64,000 nucleotides of DNA from Crocinitomicaceae bacterium (GTDB taxonomy: Bacteria; Bacteroidota; Bacteroidia; Flavobacteriales_D; Crocinitomicaceae), in assembly GCA_016709005.1 (NCBI GenBank), contig JADJEU010000006.1, positions 1 to 64,000 on the forward strand, in the 5' to 3' direction. Below the pieces are notes generated by a model that did no database searches, was not told the origin of the DNA, and worked only from the letters and a program-made list of their open reading frames with translations. The translations under genes and the position numbers were made by a program. Positions 9,738 through 19,085 of this stretch are shown here, piece by piece (position 1 is the first letter of the stretch; every line of letters begins with the position of its first letter).

Positions 9738-10157
9738 ATGAGTAAGACAAATTTAAAACCGGCAGAACTTGAAGATCTGGCATGGCAATACATCAATGAA
9801 TGTATAAACAATAAGAAGGAACACGCAACGGCATCTGGTAAGGTGGTTGAAATTTCGGATAGGCATCTACCAACTATCAGTTACTTTCTTAAAATCTGGA
9901 TTCCATTGAAAGGTAAAAAAACGATTTGTAGAAGTACCTACTATAATTGGTTGAATCAAGACAATGATGCTGACAAGTTGGACACTATAAAAAGAATGGA
10001 GGGTATATTTGAAGCTGTGGCCGTTGATATCGTAGCCAATGAAGGAAAGGGCATCTTCTATGCAAAGAATAAATTAGGAATGACCGACAAGCAACAGATA
10101 GATGCCACTCGTAATGTGAGGGTAATGAATATTGACCCTTTGTCAGATTGTGAATAG
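9738..10157 (+). CDS. Phage terminase small subunit-like DNA-binding protein
   Basis: 139 residues starting with ATG at 9738. The central part, GKKTICRSTYYNWLN, reads as a helix-turn-helix. The C-terminal stretch IFEAVAVDIVANEGKGIFYAKNKLGMTDKQQ resembles the small terminase/DNA-packaging proteins of Bacteroidota prophages, where GIFYAKN(K)LGMTDKQ is a recurring motif. Small terminases bind pac/cos DNA and recruit the large ATPase-nuclease subunit, but no large subunit, portal or capsid gene follows. It is therefore best read as a prophage remnant stranded beside tRNA-Ser. The preceding 200 bp (9539-9737) are AT-rich and contain nothing I can name. Confidence 0.5.
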   Translation: MSKTNLKPAELEDLAWQYINECINNKKEHATASGKVVEISDRHLPTISYFLKIWIPLKGKKTICRSTYYNWLNQDNDADKLDTIKRMEGIFEAVAVDIVANEGKGIFYAKNKLGMTDKQQIDATRNVRVMNIDPLSDCE

Positions 10158-10306
10158 CTGCGGAGCGAACTGCCGCGCGGGGCAAAACTTTATTTAAAGG
10201 TATTGGATTGTTCGAGTGAAGACTTCTACAATACAATAATCGTACAAATCTGAAAAATAGATTACCTCAACGAATTGATAAACAACGGTTTGATTTTTTT
10301 ATTTGC

Positions 10307-10390
10307 GGAGAGAGGGGGATTCGAACCCCCGTTACATTTCTGTAAACACGCTTTCCAAGCGTGCGCGTTCAGCCACTCTGCCATCTCTCC
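10307..10390 (-). tRNA. tRNA-Ser (GGA anticodon)
   Basis: Read on the minus strand: acceptor stem GGAGAGA/TCTCTCC with discriminator G, D-arm TGGCAGAGTGG, anticodon stem-loop ACGCTTGGAAAGCGT with anticodon GGA, a long type II variable arm, and T-arm GGGGGTTCGAATCCCCC. No CCA is encoded. Its 3' end faces the phage-like remnant on the left, the side on which integrases usually place prophages. Confidence 0.93.
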
Positions 10391-10411
10391 GAATATATTT
10401 TGCGCGTTTTA

Positions 10412-10448
10412 TTGAGAGTGCGCGTTTCCCGACGGGACCATCTCTCCT
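10412..10448. repeat. Partial tRNA-Ser-like copy beside tRNA-Ser
   Basis: GTGCGCGTT...CCATCTCTCC repeats two separated blocks of the tRNA gene (GTGCGCGTT at the anticodon side and CCATCTCTCC at its 5' end) with a diverged middle. It cannot fold as a tRNA. It may be a leftover of recombination at the tRNA locus. Confidence 0.45.
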
Positions 10449-10454
10449 TAGTGA

Positions 10455-10490
10455 AAAAAAATCCCGAACCTGGATTTGATTCGGGATTGC
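10455..10490 (-). terminator. Rho-independent terminator
   Basis: On the minus strand, the 9-bp stem AATCCCGAA/TTCGGGATT with an 11-nt loop is followed by T8. It lies just beyond the 3' end of the truncated oxygenase copy and before tRNA-Ser. Confidence 0.8.
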
Positions 10491-10508
10491 AAATTTAGTA
10501 ATAATATT

Positions 10509-10895
10509 CTATTTCTTCTTCAACCCCAACTCTTCCAATCGCTCCGTTAAAAATTCACCGGCAGTCATATCAGCATAAGCTTTAGGTCGCTCAGCAGAAA
10601 TACAACTTTCTAGACAAGTTAAGTCCATGTCTGAACGTGGGTGCATAAAGAATGGTGTGGAGAAACGCGGTGTTAACCAGGATTCTTCTCTTGGGCAAAT
10701 TACCTGATGTTGGGTCGAGCGTAATTTATCATTTGTTAATCGCGCTAGCATGTCGCCAATGTTCACTACAATTTCATCTTCTTTCGGACTTACATTTAAC
10801 CATTGACCGTCTAATGATTGTGCCTGCAAACCTTCGGCACTACCACCCATTAATAAAGTGATCAAGTTAATGTCACCATGCGCTGCAGCACGAAT
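10509..10895 (-). pseudogene. Truncated second copy of the 2-oxoglutarate/Fe(II) oxygenase gene (C-terminal part only)
   Basis: The frame is open from RAAAHGDINLITLLMGG to the terminal GLKKK and matches residues 195-321 of the intact gene at 14415-15380; over the last 118 residues I count six differences. Silent positions differ much more often, so the copies have been separate for some time while the protein was conserved. Homology stops abruptly at about 10895; upstream the sequence is unrelated. The iron ligands His-x-Asp and the distal His survive, but the N-terminal half of the fold is missing, so the product cannot be functional. It has its own terminator. Confidence 0.8.
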
Positions 10896-11079
10896 TGTCT
10901 TTTTTTTGCCCGAATATTCTTCTGTTCAAAACGTTCTTCCAGTCCATCTATTTAAGCCTGTAATTCAACAATACATTTTTGAATTACAATTACTAAATCT
11001 GTAAATCGTCAGCTAATATGGACTAAATGGAACAAAAAAATTTATTTTTGCCTAAAATTCAAATCAATAAAAACCCAAG

Positions 11080-12649
11080 TTAATTTTTTACGAATTGTAT
11101 TATTTGCCATCTCGTTTTAATGTAATAAATACCTGCAGGCAGATTTGTTAAATCTATTGTCATTTCATCTGAAGTTATTACGGTTTCTTTGACCGTTTCT
11201 CCAACGGCATTTATAAAAATAACCGGTTCATAAATTCTGTTTTCAGTTAATAGGGTAATTGAAGATGACGAAGGATTAGGAAAGACCGCTAATTTATCTT
11301 CATGGGAGGTCGCCATTTGACCAAGAATATCAGTAGAGTTTAAATAAATCAGGTAGACATCTCCATCCTGAAAATTCGGAATGGTGATAGTAATAACCCC
11401 GGCAGTTACACTGACGCTACCTGAGTAATGTGTAAGGGGGCCGGCCAAAGGTGAATTCTGAAAGTTCATATCTCCTTTTGGTATTTTTTGGATAATCAAA
11501 GGCACCGTACCGTTTGTCAAATAAGGATAATTGTTGACGGTGATGGTGACATTTTGAACTGTCTTTTCCAATATCAGTAGGGAGGTATGATCCATTGTCA
11601 ATAGAATAAAACCTGCCAACTAAAATTTTCAATTCACTCAGTGAATCAGTTTTACTCGAAAGCGCTAACGTTTTTGCGTCAGAATGTGTACAAAAAATGC
11701 GTTTACCTGTCAACATTTTTGCGTAGGCAAGATTTAACCAGAATACTGGCAGCGGACTTTGCTCATCATGCCAGAATAAGCCGTTAAGACCAACCAAACA
11801 ATTAGACCACACAGTACTGCCATCATTATTATCCCAACAAGCGGTGTTTGCCCAATCAACATCATTTTGTTCAAGATGATAAAACCAACCTAAACGATAA
11901 GCCGGTATTTGATTTGTTTGCTGTGGTGAATATTCGTTGATGTGAATTTCAGGATTATTCCAGGTTGGATTCAATAATTTTCTGTTATTAAAATCATTAA
12001 TATGCACAGCCAGTGAATCTGGTAATCCGAATTCATGCCATGAAACGGCATCCATGGTAACGCCTGATGCTGCCAATGAATCAAGAATGTACTCAATACC
12101 TGCCCCGTCATAACTATTTAGGCTGGGGCCTACCATTTTAATTGCCGGATTTATTGCATCTAAAACTTGTCTTGTTCTTTTAAAACATTCAATTAATTGA
12201 GAAAGATTACCTGACCAGTAATAGGGGTCATTTGGTTCATTCCACACATCCCAAAAGTCTGGTGACTGACCGTTAGCAGCATAGTTATTCACCAATGTTG
12301 CAACAAAACTTTCATACTCTGTCCAATTTAACCAAGGCTTTGCGTTGCTGTATCCACCTTTGAAATTGGCATAAAAATCACTGATCACCATGGTAGTTTG
12401 TACAGACAAATCTGTTGCTAATTCTTGTGTTTCAAACCAATCAGAATTGCGCCAGAAATTTGGTTTTAATGACAAAAGCATATTAAGCGTGGCAGAATGA
12501 GATTCAATATTTGTTTCACCATGTATAAATCCAGTATAATTTTTGAATGACCCATCATCTGTTCCGGCATCAATGGTTATAGTTTCTTGCGAAAAAATGA
12601 AGGCATGATGAATAAGAAACAAAAGAAAAAATGCGCTGATAAATTTCAT
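11080..12649 (-). CDS. Secreted glycoside hydrolase (GH39-like TIM barrel) with T9SS sorting tail; one frameshift
   Basis: ATG at 12649 gives a signal peptide (MKFISAFFLLFLIHHAFIFS); an in-frame ATG at 12697 would add 16 charged residues and is less likely. The catalytic barrel contains DVWNEPNDPYYW, whose Asn-Glu-Pro is the acid/base motif of clan GH-A, and later EIHINEYSP, a plausible nucleophile strand. This resembles xylosidase/iduronidase-type GH39 proteins. After a frame change near 11570-11600 the beta-sandwich domain continues (VQNVTITVNNYPYL) and ends in a T9SS type A sorting domain (LAVFPNPSSSSITLL...LPAGIYYIK). The single frame change in otherwise clean coding sequence is probably an error or a recent mutation. 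The substrate is not predictable beyond a plant or algal glycan. Confidence 0.7.
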
Positions 12650-12697
12650 ACGTTCTAAGAAAATGAGTTGTTTAATTTGATTCATCCCTGACATCAT

Positions 12698-13021
12698 GTT
12701 TAGAATTTGTCATTTACGATCAAAGATAAAATAAAACCGTAGTTCAGGTGCACTGTTAGTTTCAATTTCTTTAAAAAAAATTTAGTTAAAATCCTTTGCT
12801 ATATATTAGATTATTTTTTGATTGATTAGTAGTTTTCTACCACTACACTTAATAAATCACAATTTTTTTCGATTGAATGAAACCTGAATTATTTTGCACA
12901 ATAACGAGGTTAATTCCCGCCAATTTTTAGTTGACGGGATGTAAAGATACAAGTATGTTCGACTGCTTATTATTGCTTAACAGACATGTTTAAATTGCAT
13001 TATTGAACCTGCTACATTTGT
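12698..13021. other. Intergenic region upstream of the glycoside hydrolase
   Basis: About 320 bp, AT-rich, without a gene. On the minus strand TATCTTTG (12721-12728) fits the Bacteroidota -7 box for the hydrolase. Near 12927-12947 CCCGCCAATTTTTAGTTGACGGG is a small hairpin without a T-tract. The IS3 element begins at its right edge. Confidence 0.4.
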
Positions 13022-13066
13022 CCGGACACTAAGTTAAGGTAAATTAAAAATAAATACCTTAACACT

Positions 13067-13377
13067 ATGAGAGAAAGAAAATTATACAGCAAAGAGTTCA
13101 AGATAAAAGCTGTTGAATTGAGCAATGTGCGCGGCAATATTCAGGAGATTGCACGTGAACTTGATGTTAAACCAGAGCTTATTTATCGTTGGCGCAAAGA
13201 ACTGGGACTAAATCCAAGTATTGCTTTTGCGGGCAATGGCAAAAACAGTTGACTGAAGAGCAAAAGGAAATCGCCAGATTAAAAAGGAAGCTGGCAGATA
13301 TGGAGATGGAAAGGGATATTTTAAAAAAGGCCGTGAGCATCTTCTCCGTGAGCGACCGGAAATCTTCCAATTCATAA
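13067..13377 (+). pseudogene. IS3 OrfA (helix-turn-helix), frameshifted
   Basis: MRERKLYSKEFKIKAVELS begins a typical IS3 OrfA. The helix-turn-helix IQEIARELDVKPELIYRWRKEL is followed by a frame change near 13200-13250 and then the leucine-zipper segment LTEEQKEIARLKRKLADMEMERDILKKAVSIF. OrfA binds the IS ends and is fused to OrfB by -1 frameshifting in active elements. The extra frame change here lies upstream of the usual slippage position, so OrfA would be truncated at 61 residues. Confidence 0.8.
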
Positions 13378-13409
13378 AAGATCATCAAAGGGAGTTTCCA
13401 GTTGGGAGG

Positions 13410-14237
13410 ATGTGTAAAGTTTTTAAAGTAAGCAGAAGCAGATTTTATGAATGGCGAAATTATATTCCATCAAACCATGATAATGAGAATAGAGCGTTAC
13501 TTTTTGAAATCAGACGAATACATGAGCAAAGCAAAGCCAGTTATGGAAGTCCACGTATTACAGATGAACTTAAATCACGAGGATTTAAAGCATCCAAACC
13601 TCGGGTAGCAAGATTGATGAAGAAAAATGGAATACGTGCAGTTCATGCAAAAAAGTTTGTTGTGACAACAGACTCTAAACATAAATATCCAGTGGTAGAA
13701 AACAAATTGGACAGAAATTTTTCAGCGCAAAAGAGCGCCCAAGTTTGGGTGTCAGATATAACTTATATACGAACCATGAAAGGGTGGCTTTATTTAACCA
13801 TTATCCTGGATCTTTATGATCGCAAAGTAATTGGCTGGGCGCTCAGCACAGATATGAGCGCAGAAAACACAACTATTGCTGCTTGGCGCATGGCAATTAA
13901 AAACCGACCAGCAACAGAATCTCTCGTTTTTCATTCAGACAGAAATATTCAATATACGTGTAAAGATTTTGCTGATTTGGTAGCAAGCTATAAAAATGTT
14001 GAACGAAGCATGAGCAGAAAAGGAAATTGTTGGGACAACGCTGTTGCTGAAAGTTTTTTTAAAACACTTAAAGTCGAGCACGTCTACAGACATAAATACT
14101 TGAATAGTCAAGAAGCCTCGCTATCAGTTTTTGAATGGATTGAAACTTGGTACAACCGAAATAGAAGACACTCTGCATTGGGGAACCTAACAATAAACGA
14201 ATTTGAAAAATTGAACCAACTTAAAAATGTCGCTTAA
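13410..14237 (+). CDS. IS3 transposase OrfB (DDE integrase core)
   Basis: 275 residues. HTH_21-like segment (YGSPRITDELKSRGFKASKPRVARLMKKNGI) followed by the rve core. The catalytic triad is visible as WVSDITYI (Asp), FHSDRNIQYTC (Asp) and NAVAESFFKTLK (Glu); the usual HSDRGSQY reads HSDRNIQY here. It ends WYNRNRRHSALGNLTINEFE as in IS150 relatives. OrfB itself is intact. Confidence 0.9.
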   Translation: MCKVFKVSRSRFYEWRNYIPSNHDNENRALLFEIRRIHEQSKASYGSPRITDELKSRGFKASKPRVARLMKKNGIRAVHAKKFVVTTDSKHKYPVVENKLDRNFSAQKSAQVWVSDITYIRTMKGWLYLTIILDLYDRKVIGWALSTDMSAENTTIAAWRMAIKNRPATESLVFHSDRNIQYTCKDFADLVASYKNVERSMSRKGNCWDNAVAESFFKTLKVEHVYRHKYLNSQEASLSVFEWIETWYNRNRRHSALGNLTINEFEKLNQLKNVA

Positions 14238-14414
14238 CTTTTTGTCCGGTTTTTTGTTGCAAGTTCATTATCGCAGTAAATGGTTGAATCATTTGCGAGT
14301 AACATTTCCTTATTATAACTAAAAACATTGTTAAAAGGAAATCAGAAATAAATAAAAGTTATGTGTGATTTTTCAGCCAGTTCGATGACAAGGAAATTTA
14401 AACTAAGCAAAAAT

Positions 14415-15380
14415 CTACTTCTTCTTCAAGCCCAATTCTTCTAAACGCTCTGTTAAAAATTCACCAGCAGTCATATCAGCATATGATTTTGGATGCTCTG
14501 CTGAAATGCAACTTTCTAAACAAGTTAAATCCATATCAGAACGAGGATGCATAAAAAATGGTGTTGAATATCTTGGTGTCAACCATGATTCTTCATTTGG
14601 AGTGATCACTTGATGTTGTGTTGAACGCAATTTATCATTGGTTAATCTTGCTAACATGTCTCCAATATTGACAACAATTTCATCTTCTTTTGGACTAACG
14701 TTTATCCATTGTCCGTCTAATGATTGTGCTTGCAAGCCTTCTGCACTTCCGCCCATCAAAAGCGTAATTAAATTAATATCTCCATGCGCCGCAGCACGCA
14801 CTGCTCCTGCCGGAATCTGACTTTTATCTGCCACCGGATAATAATGAAGCAAACGCAAAATGCTGTTTCCGTTGTGTACTTTTGATTCAAAATAATCTTC
14901 CGGCAAATGCAAATAAAGTGCTGTAGATTTTAAAAGATTTCTGCCAGTTTGTTCGAAAGTGCGATACACTTTCTGACACACTTCTTCAAATTCTTTCACT
15001 TCTGCCGGCCAGATGTTATCCGGATATTCTGCTTTAATCGGGTCACCGTCTGTTACGGTTTGACCCACATGATAAAACTCTTTTAAATCTGCTACCGATT
15101 TTCCTTTTGCGGTTTCACGGTTTTTTGAAATGTAGCCGCGCTGACCATGCAAGGCCATGTTTTCATATTTGCGTTTTATTTCTTCCGGCAAATTGAAAAA
15201 TGCTTTGGAGACTTCGAATAATTTGTTGCGCAACTCGGGTGTTACGCCGTGGTTGCGAACAATCGCAAATCCCATATTGGCAAATGAATCACCAAAATCT
15301 TTGATGAACGTTTCGCGTTTTTGCGCATCACCACTTACGTAGTCGTTATAATCAACAACTGCAATTTTATTCAAATCCAT
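14415..15380 (-). CDS. Isopenicillin N synthase-like 2-oxoglutarate/Fe(II)-dependent oxygenase
   Basis: 321 residues. N-terminal DIOX_N domain (residues ~5-125, VRNHGVTPELRNKLF), then the double-stranded beta-helix with the iron triad His199-x-Asp201 (AAAHGDIN) and His256 (STQHQVI), and Arg270-x-Ser272 for 2-oxoglutarate binding (PRYSTPFF). The family hydroxylates or desaturates small molecules; the substrate here is unknown. It starts 3 bp after the clpX stop codon, so it is almost certainly the distal gene of the clpX transcript. A truncated, diverged copy lies at 10509-10895. Confidence 0.85.
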   Translation of the reverse strand: MDLNKIAVVDYNDYVSGDAQKRETFIKDFGDSFANMGFAIVRNHGVTPELRNKLFEVSKAFFNLPEEIKRKYENMALHGQRGYISKNRETAKGKSVADLKEFYHVGQTVTDGDPIKAEYPDNIWPAEVKEFEEVCQKVYRTFEQTGRNLLKSTALYLHLPEDYFESKVHNGNSILRLLHYYPVADKSQIPAGAVRAAAHGDINLITLLMGGSAEGLQAQSLDGQWINVSPKEDEIVVNIGDMLARLTNDKLRSTQHQVITPNEESWLTPRYSTPFFMHPRSDMDLTCLESCISAEHPKSYADMTAGEFLTERLEELGLKKK

Positions 15381-15382
15381 AA

Positions 15383-16615
15383 TCAGGCAATTTTTAGTTT
15401 GGCCATTTTTGATTTACCAAAACGAGCTTCGGCATAATCAATTGTAATGCGCAATTCTTTGGTTGTTTTACTCGATGGAATGTCGAACATAGCGTCAGTC
15501 AAAATGGCCTCGCAGATTGAGCGTAAACCACGTGCGCCTAATTTATATTCGAGTGCTTTGCTAACAATAAAATCAAGTACATCGGAATCAAATTTCAAAT
15601 CTACTCCATCCAACGCAAAAAGATGAACGTATTGTTTTACGAGGGCATTTTTTGGCTCGGTTAGAATTCTGCGCAAAGCCTTTTCATCTAAAGGATCTAA
15701 GTAAGATAGAACAGGCATCCGTCCGATCAATTCAGGAATCAATCCAAAATCTTTTACGTCAGATGGAATGATGTATTGTAATAAATTTTCTGAATCAATT
15801 TTGATGTCATTTTTGCCAGAGAATCCAATCAGATTTCTGTTGACACGGCGCGCAATAATTTTTTCAATTCCATCAAAAGCGCCACCGGCAACAAACAAAA
15901 TATTCGAAGTATTTACTTTGATCATTTTTTGCTCCGGATGTTTACGTCCGCCTTGTGGTGGAACGTTTACTTCAGTACCTTCCAATAATTTCAAAAGTGC
16001 TTGCTGAACACCTTCACCTGAGACATCTCTTGTAATAGATGGATTGTCAGATTTGCGTGCAATTTTATCAATCTCATCAATAAAAACAATTCCACGTTCT
16101 GCTGCTTCCACATTAAAATCCGCCGCCTGCAAAAGGCGTGATAGAATGCTTTCAACATCTTCACCTACATAACCGGCTTCTGTCAGAACAGTAGCATCTG
16201 CAATGCAAAAAGGAACGTTGAGTGATTTTGCAATTGTTTTAGCAAGTAATGTTTTTCCGGTACCTGTACGTCCAACTAAAATCACATTCGATTTATCAAT
16301 TTCGATTTCATTCGATTTTGATTTCAGCGAGATGCGTTTGTAGTGATTGTATACTGCAACGGCCAGAATTTTTTTGGCATCATCTTGTCCAATCACATAC
16401 TCATCCAAATGCTCCTTAATCTGAGCCGGTTTGAGTAATTTAAAATCTGCTTTGTTTTCTGTTTTGTTGTCAAAGCGCAGTTGCTCATCCACAATTTGAT
16501 GTGCTTGTGTAATGCAGCTGTCGCAGATATGACCTGTAACGCCCGCAATTAAAATACCAACTTCACTTTTTGGTCGCCCACAGAATGAACAGGATATGCC
16601 TGTGCCTTTTGCCAT
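15383..16615 (-). CDS. clpX: ClpX, ATP-dependent unfoldase of the ClpXP protease
   Basis: 410 residues. N-terminal zinc-binding domain with Cys9, Cys12, Cys31 and Cys34. AAA+ core with Walker A GRTGTGKT (115-122), pore loop GYVG (148-151), Walker B FIDEID (178-183), and a later LIGRMPV sensor region. ClpX recognises tagged or damaged proteins, unfolds them and threads them into ClpP. The order clpP then clpX is the conserved bacterial arrangement; 118 bp separate them, containing a short imperfect CTATGTG.../...ATGTGTTT repeat. Confidence 0.97.
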   Translation of the reverse strand: MAKGTGISCSFCGRPKSEVGILIAGVTGHICDSCITQAHQIVDEQLRFDNKTENKADFKLLKPAQIKEHLDEYVIGQDDAKKILAVAVYNHYKRISLKSKSNEIEIDKSNVILVGRTGTGKTLLAKTIAKSLNVPFCIADATVLTEAGYVGEDVESILSRLLQAADFNVEAAERGIVFIDEIDKIARKSDNPSITRDVSGEGVQQALLKLLEGTEVNVPPQGGRKHPEQKMIKVNTSNILFVAGGAFDGIEKIIARRVNRNLIGFSGKNDIKIDSENLLQYIIPSDVKDFGLIPELIGRMPVLSYLDPLDEKALRRILTEPKNALVKQYVHLFALDGVDLKFDSDVLDFIVSKALEYKLGARGLRSICEAILTDAMFDIPSSKTTKELRITIDYAEARFGKSKMAKLKIA

Positions 16616-16733
16616 TTTTTACTTGATATTTTTAGCACCTAAATTTCAAAAAAACACAAGCTTTTTCTATGTGCCTATGTTTTTTCGATATGCTTATGTG
16701 TTTCTATTTTTGATTGAAGAAATTTGGGTCAGA

Positions 16734-17393
16734 TTATTTCCCCAAAACTTCATCAACCATTCCGTATTCTTTTGCTTCTTGCGCAATCATCCAATAATCG
16801 CGATCTGAATCTTTCCAAACTTGATCGTAATCTTTACCAGAGTGCTTTGCAATGATTTCGTACAATTCGACTTTTAATTTTTGAATTTCACGTGCTGTAA
16901 TTTCAATATCAGATGCCTGACCTTGCGCACCACCAAGCGGTTGGTGAATCATCACGCGTGAATGTGGTAATGCAGAACGTTTTCCTTTTGCACCTGCGCA
17001 TAATAGAACTGCTCCCATTGATGCTGCCATACCTGTACAAATTGTAGCAACGTCTGGCGCGATATACTGCATTGTATCATAAATTCCAAGACCAGCGTAA
17101 ACGCCACCTCCTGGAGAATTTAAATAAATCTGAATGTCTTTTTTAGGATCTACTGATTCTAAAAACAACAATTGAGCAGTGATGATATTTGCAACATGAT
17201 CATCAATGCCTGTTCCCAGAAAAATAATACGATCCATCATCAAACGTGAGAAAACGTCCATTTGTGCAACGTTTAACTGACGCTCCTCAATGATGTAAGG
17301 AGTCATGGATGAGGTAATGTATTGATCTACTACTGTGCTGCTGATGCCGTGGTGTTTAACAGCGTATTTTCTGAATTCGTCTTTTCCAAACAT
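16734..17393 (-). CDS. clpP: ClpP, ATP-dependent protease proteolytic subunit
   Basis: 219 residues. Catalytic triad Ser125 (GMAASMGA), His150 (MIHQPLGG) and Asp199 (SDRDYWM). The N-terminal ~25 residues precede the mature fold. It forms the double-heptamer barrel that degrades substrates delivered by ClpX. Upstream neighbour is tig and downstream clpX, all minus strand. Confidence 0.97.
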   Translation of the reverse strand: MFGKDEFRKYAVKHHGISSTVVDQYITSSMTPYIIEERQLNVAQMDVFSRLMMDRIIFLGTGIDDHVANIITAQLLFLESVDPKKDIQIYLNSPGGGVYAGLGIYDTMQYIAPDVATICTGMAASMGAVLLCAGAKGKRSALPHSRVMIHQPLGGAQGQASDIEITAREIQKLKVELYEIIAKHSGKDYDQVWKDSDRDYWMIAQEAKEYGMVDEVLGK

Positions 17394-17440
17394 GATGATT
17401 CGTTATAATGATTATACGGATAAAGTTAGGGATTATTTTG

Positions 17441-17550
17441 AAGTTGAAATTCCAAAGGGTAAAATTACAAATTCCAAATCTCAAATTCCGACGGATTTGG
17501 TTGTTGGTTGGGCGAGGTTGCTGAGCGAAGTCGAAGCATCATTCGCCCAA
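17441..17550. repeat. Intergenic repeats between clpP and tig
   Basis: Two elements fill part of the 310-bp gap. First, an AAATTCCAAA-type stretch (17449-17490) that recurs in style at 24593-24635. Second, an inverted repeat with arms TTGGGCGA (17508-17515) and TCGCCCAA (17543-17550) around CTGAGCGAAGTCGAAGCA, a sequence type common between genes in Bacteroidota. Confidence 0.5.
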
Positions 17551-17631
17551 ATGCTGGCTGGAACTAAGATAAATACGATTTGTGATTTTGGCTCCGCTCA
17601 ATCACCGGTTATAGGTTTAAATAGATCACAT

Positions 17632-17660
17632 AAAAAAGGGGCGAATGAAAATTCGCCCCT
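17632..17660 (-). terminator. Rho-independent terminator of tig
   Basis: On the minus strand, AGGGGCGAAT / ATTCGCCCCT with a 4-nt loop is followed by TTTTTT. It lies 44 bp past the tig stop, so much of the tig transcript probably ends before clpP. Confidence 0.8.
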
Positions 17661-17703
17661 ACGTTATTTTGTAATTTGTTTATTTGAAATTGTGATTTGC
17701 AAA

Positions 17704-19056
17704 CTACTGTTTGCCATACGCTTCTTCAATAAATTTCTCGTAAGAAACAACCTTGTCATTCAATTTCACCATACCTTTTAAAAGCGTGAAGATTTTTACC
17801 TGATATAAGTTGTCGTAAATACGGTTTGCTTCTTCCTGATTACTTAATGCGTTTTTTGCGTACTTATCAAGTTCTGCATCGGGTGGAGCCGGCATACCGT
17901 ATTGTGCATATTGATTTACCATCATTGCTTTCACGTAATTCAAAGCATCTTGTGGTTCAACTTTAACGCCGTTTTCTTTGATCAATTTATTTTGAATCAA
18001 TTGCCATTTTAAGCCGTTGCGGTATCCTTCAAAATCTTGTTCAACTTTTTCCGGAGTGATTGCTTCTTTACTGGTAGATGCAATCCATCTTTTTAAGAAC
18101 GCTTCAGGCAAATCAATCTTTGTGTCTTCAATTAATTTTTTGCTAACAGCGTTGTTGAATACACGGTCCGAATCTCCGCTGAACATTCTGTTTAAATCTT
18201 CAGAAATTTTTGCGCGCATTTCAGCTTCAGAACTAATAGCACCTTCACCAAAAAGTTTGTCAAATAATTCCTGATTGATTTCAGCCGGAATCATTTGTTT
18301 AATTTCTGTAATTGTAAAATTGAAAAGAGAGTTAAGATCAGCAACTTCTTCTTTTTTAATAGCAAGCATGGCCGCCATATCTGTATCTCCTTTAGAAACT
18401 TCTTTTGGATCCAATACAAATTCATCACCTACTTTTGCACCGATTAAATTTTTCTTAGCCGGGGAATCTTCAATAAATTCCATTGAGATAGTAGAGGTGT
18501 TTGTAATGCCTCCTTCTTTTGGTTTATCACCATCTAATTCTGTGAATTTTCCAAGCACCATGTCACGTTCACCTACTTTATCAGCAGATACTAATTTACC
18601 GTAACGACGTGCTAAATTTTCAACTTCTTTGTCAAGCATTTCATCACTGATGTCAATCTTCAGGTATTCAAAAGATGCTTTATCTAAGTTCAATGAAAAG
18701 TCAGGAGACATTCCAATTTCATAAGAGAATTCAAAGTCACCGGGATTTTCAAAATCACCTTTAACTTCTTCATCTGCTTTTGGAAGTGGATTCCCTAAAA
18801 CATTCAAATTATTTTTTGTGATAAAATCATAAAGTGATTGATTTACGGCTTTGTTTAATTCTTCTGCAAGAATTGCTTTACCGTATTTCTTTTTGATTAA
18901 GCCCATCGGCGTTTTACCTGGACGGAAGCCCGGCATATTAGCCTGTTTGCGATAATCGTTCAGGGTTTTTTCCAACTTCTCTGAATAATCTTCTTTCGAG
19001 ATTTTTACGCGAAGCACCGCGTTCAGATTGTCAATTTTTTCCTCTACTACATTCAT
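17704..19056 (-). CDS. tig: Trigger factor
   Basis: 450 residues, the usual length. The N-terminal ribosome-docking signature is GFRPGKTP (43-50). The central region (~150-250) corresponds to the PPIase/FKBP-like domain, which looks degenerate as in many Bacteroidota, and is followed by the helical chaperone arms. Trigger factor binds nascent chains at the ribosome exit. It precedes clpP and clpX, the conserved order. Confidence 0.93.
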   Translation of the reverse strand: MNVVEEKIDNLNAVLRVKISKEDYSEKLEKTLNDYRKQANMPGFRPGKTPMGLIKKKYGKAILAEELNKAVNQSLYDFITKNNLNVLGNPLPKADEEVKGDFENPGDFEFSYEIGMSPDFSLNLDKASFEYLKIDISDEMLDKEVENLARRYGKLVSADKVGERDMVLGKFTELDGDKPKEGGITNTSTISMEFIEDSPAKKNLIGAKVGDEFVLDPKEVSKGDTDMAAMLAIKKEEVADLNSLFNFTITEIKQMIPAEINQELFDKLFGEGAISSEAEMRAKISEDLNRMFSGDSDRVFNNAVSKKLIEDTKIDLPEAFLKRWIASTSKEAITPEKVEQDFEGYRNGLKWQLIQNKLIKENGVKVEPQDALNYVKAMMVNQYAQYGMPAPPDAELDKYAKNALSNQEEANRIYDNLYQVKIFTLLKGMVKLNDKVVSYEKFIEEAYGKQ

Positions 19057-19085
19057 GATTTCAGAATTATGTTTTAAACAAAAAA

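Larger units (their letters stand above)
13022..14249 (+). mobile_element. IS3-family insertion sequence (IS150-like)
   Basis: Terminal inverted repeats CCGGACACTAAGTTAAG (left) and CCGGACAAAAAGTTAAG (right, read inward) enclose two overlapping-type frames, orfA and orfB, of an IS3 transposase. Size of about 1.2 kb is normal. No obvious target duplication is visible. It lies between the hydrolase and the intact oxygenase gene. Confidence 0.85.

Noticed and set aside
10412..10448. Second tRNA gene
   Set aside because: Only two short blocks match; no anticodon or T-arm can form.
11080..12697. Two separate genes for the hydrolase and its C-terminal domain
   Set aside because: The second frame lacks a signal peptide, begins inside the coding overlap, and its T9SS tail belongs to the secreted hydrolase; a single frame change explains both.
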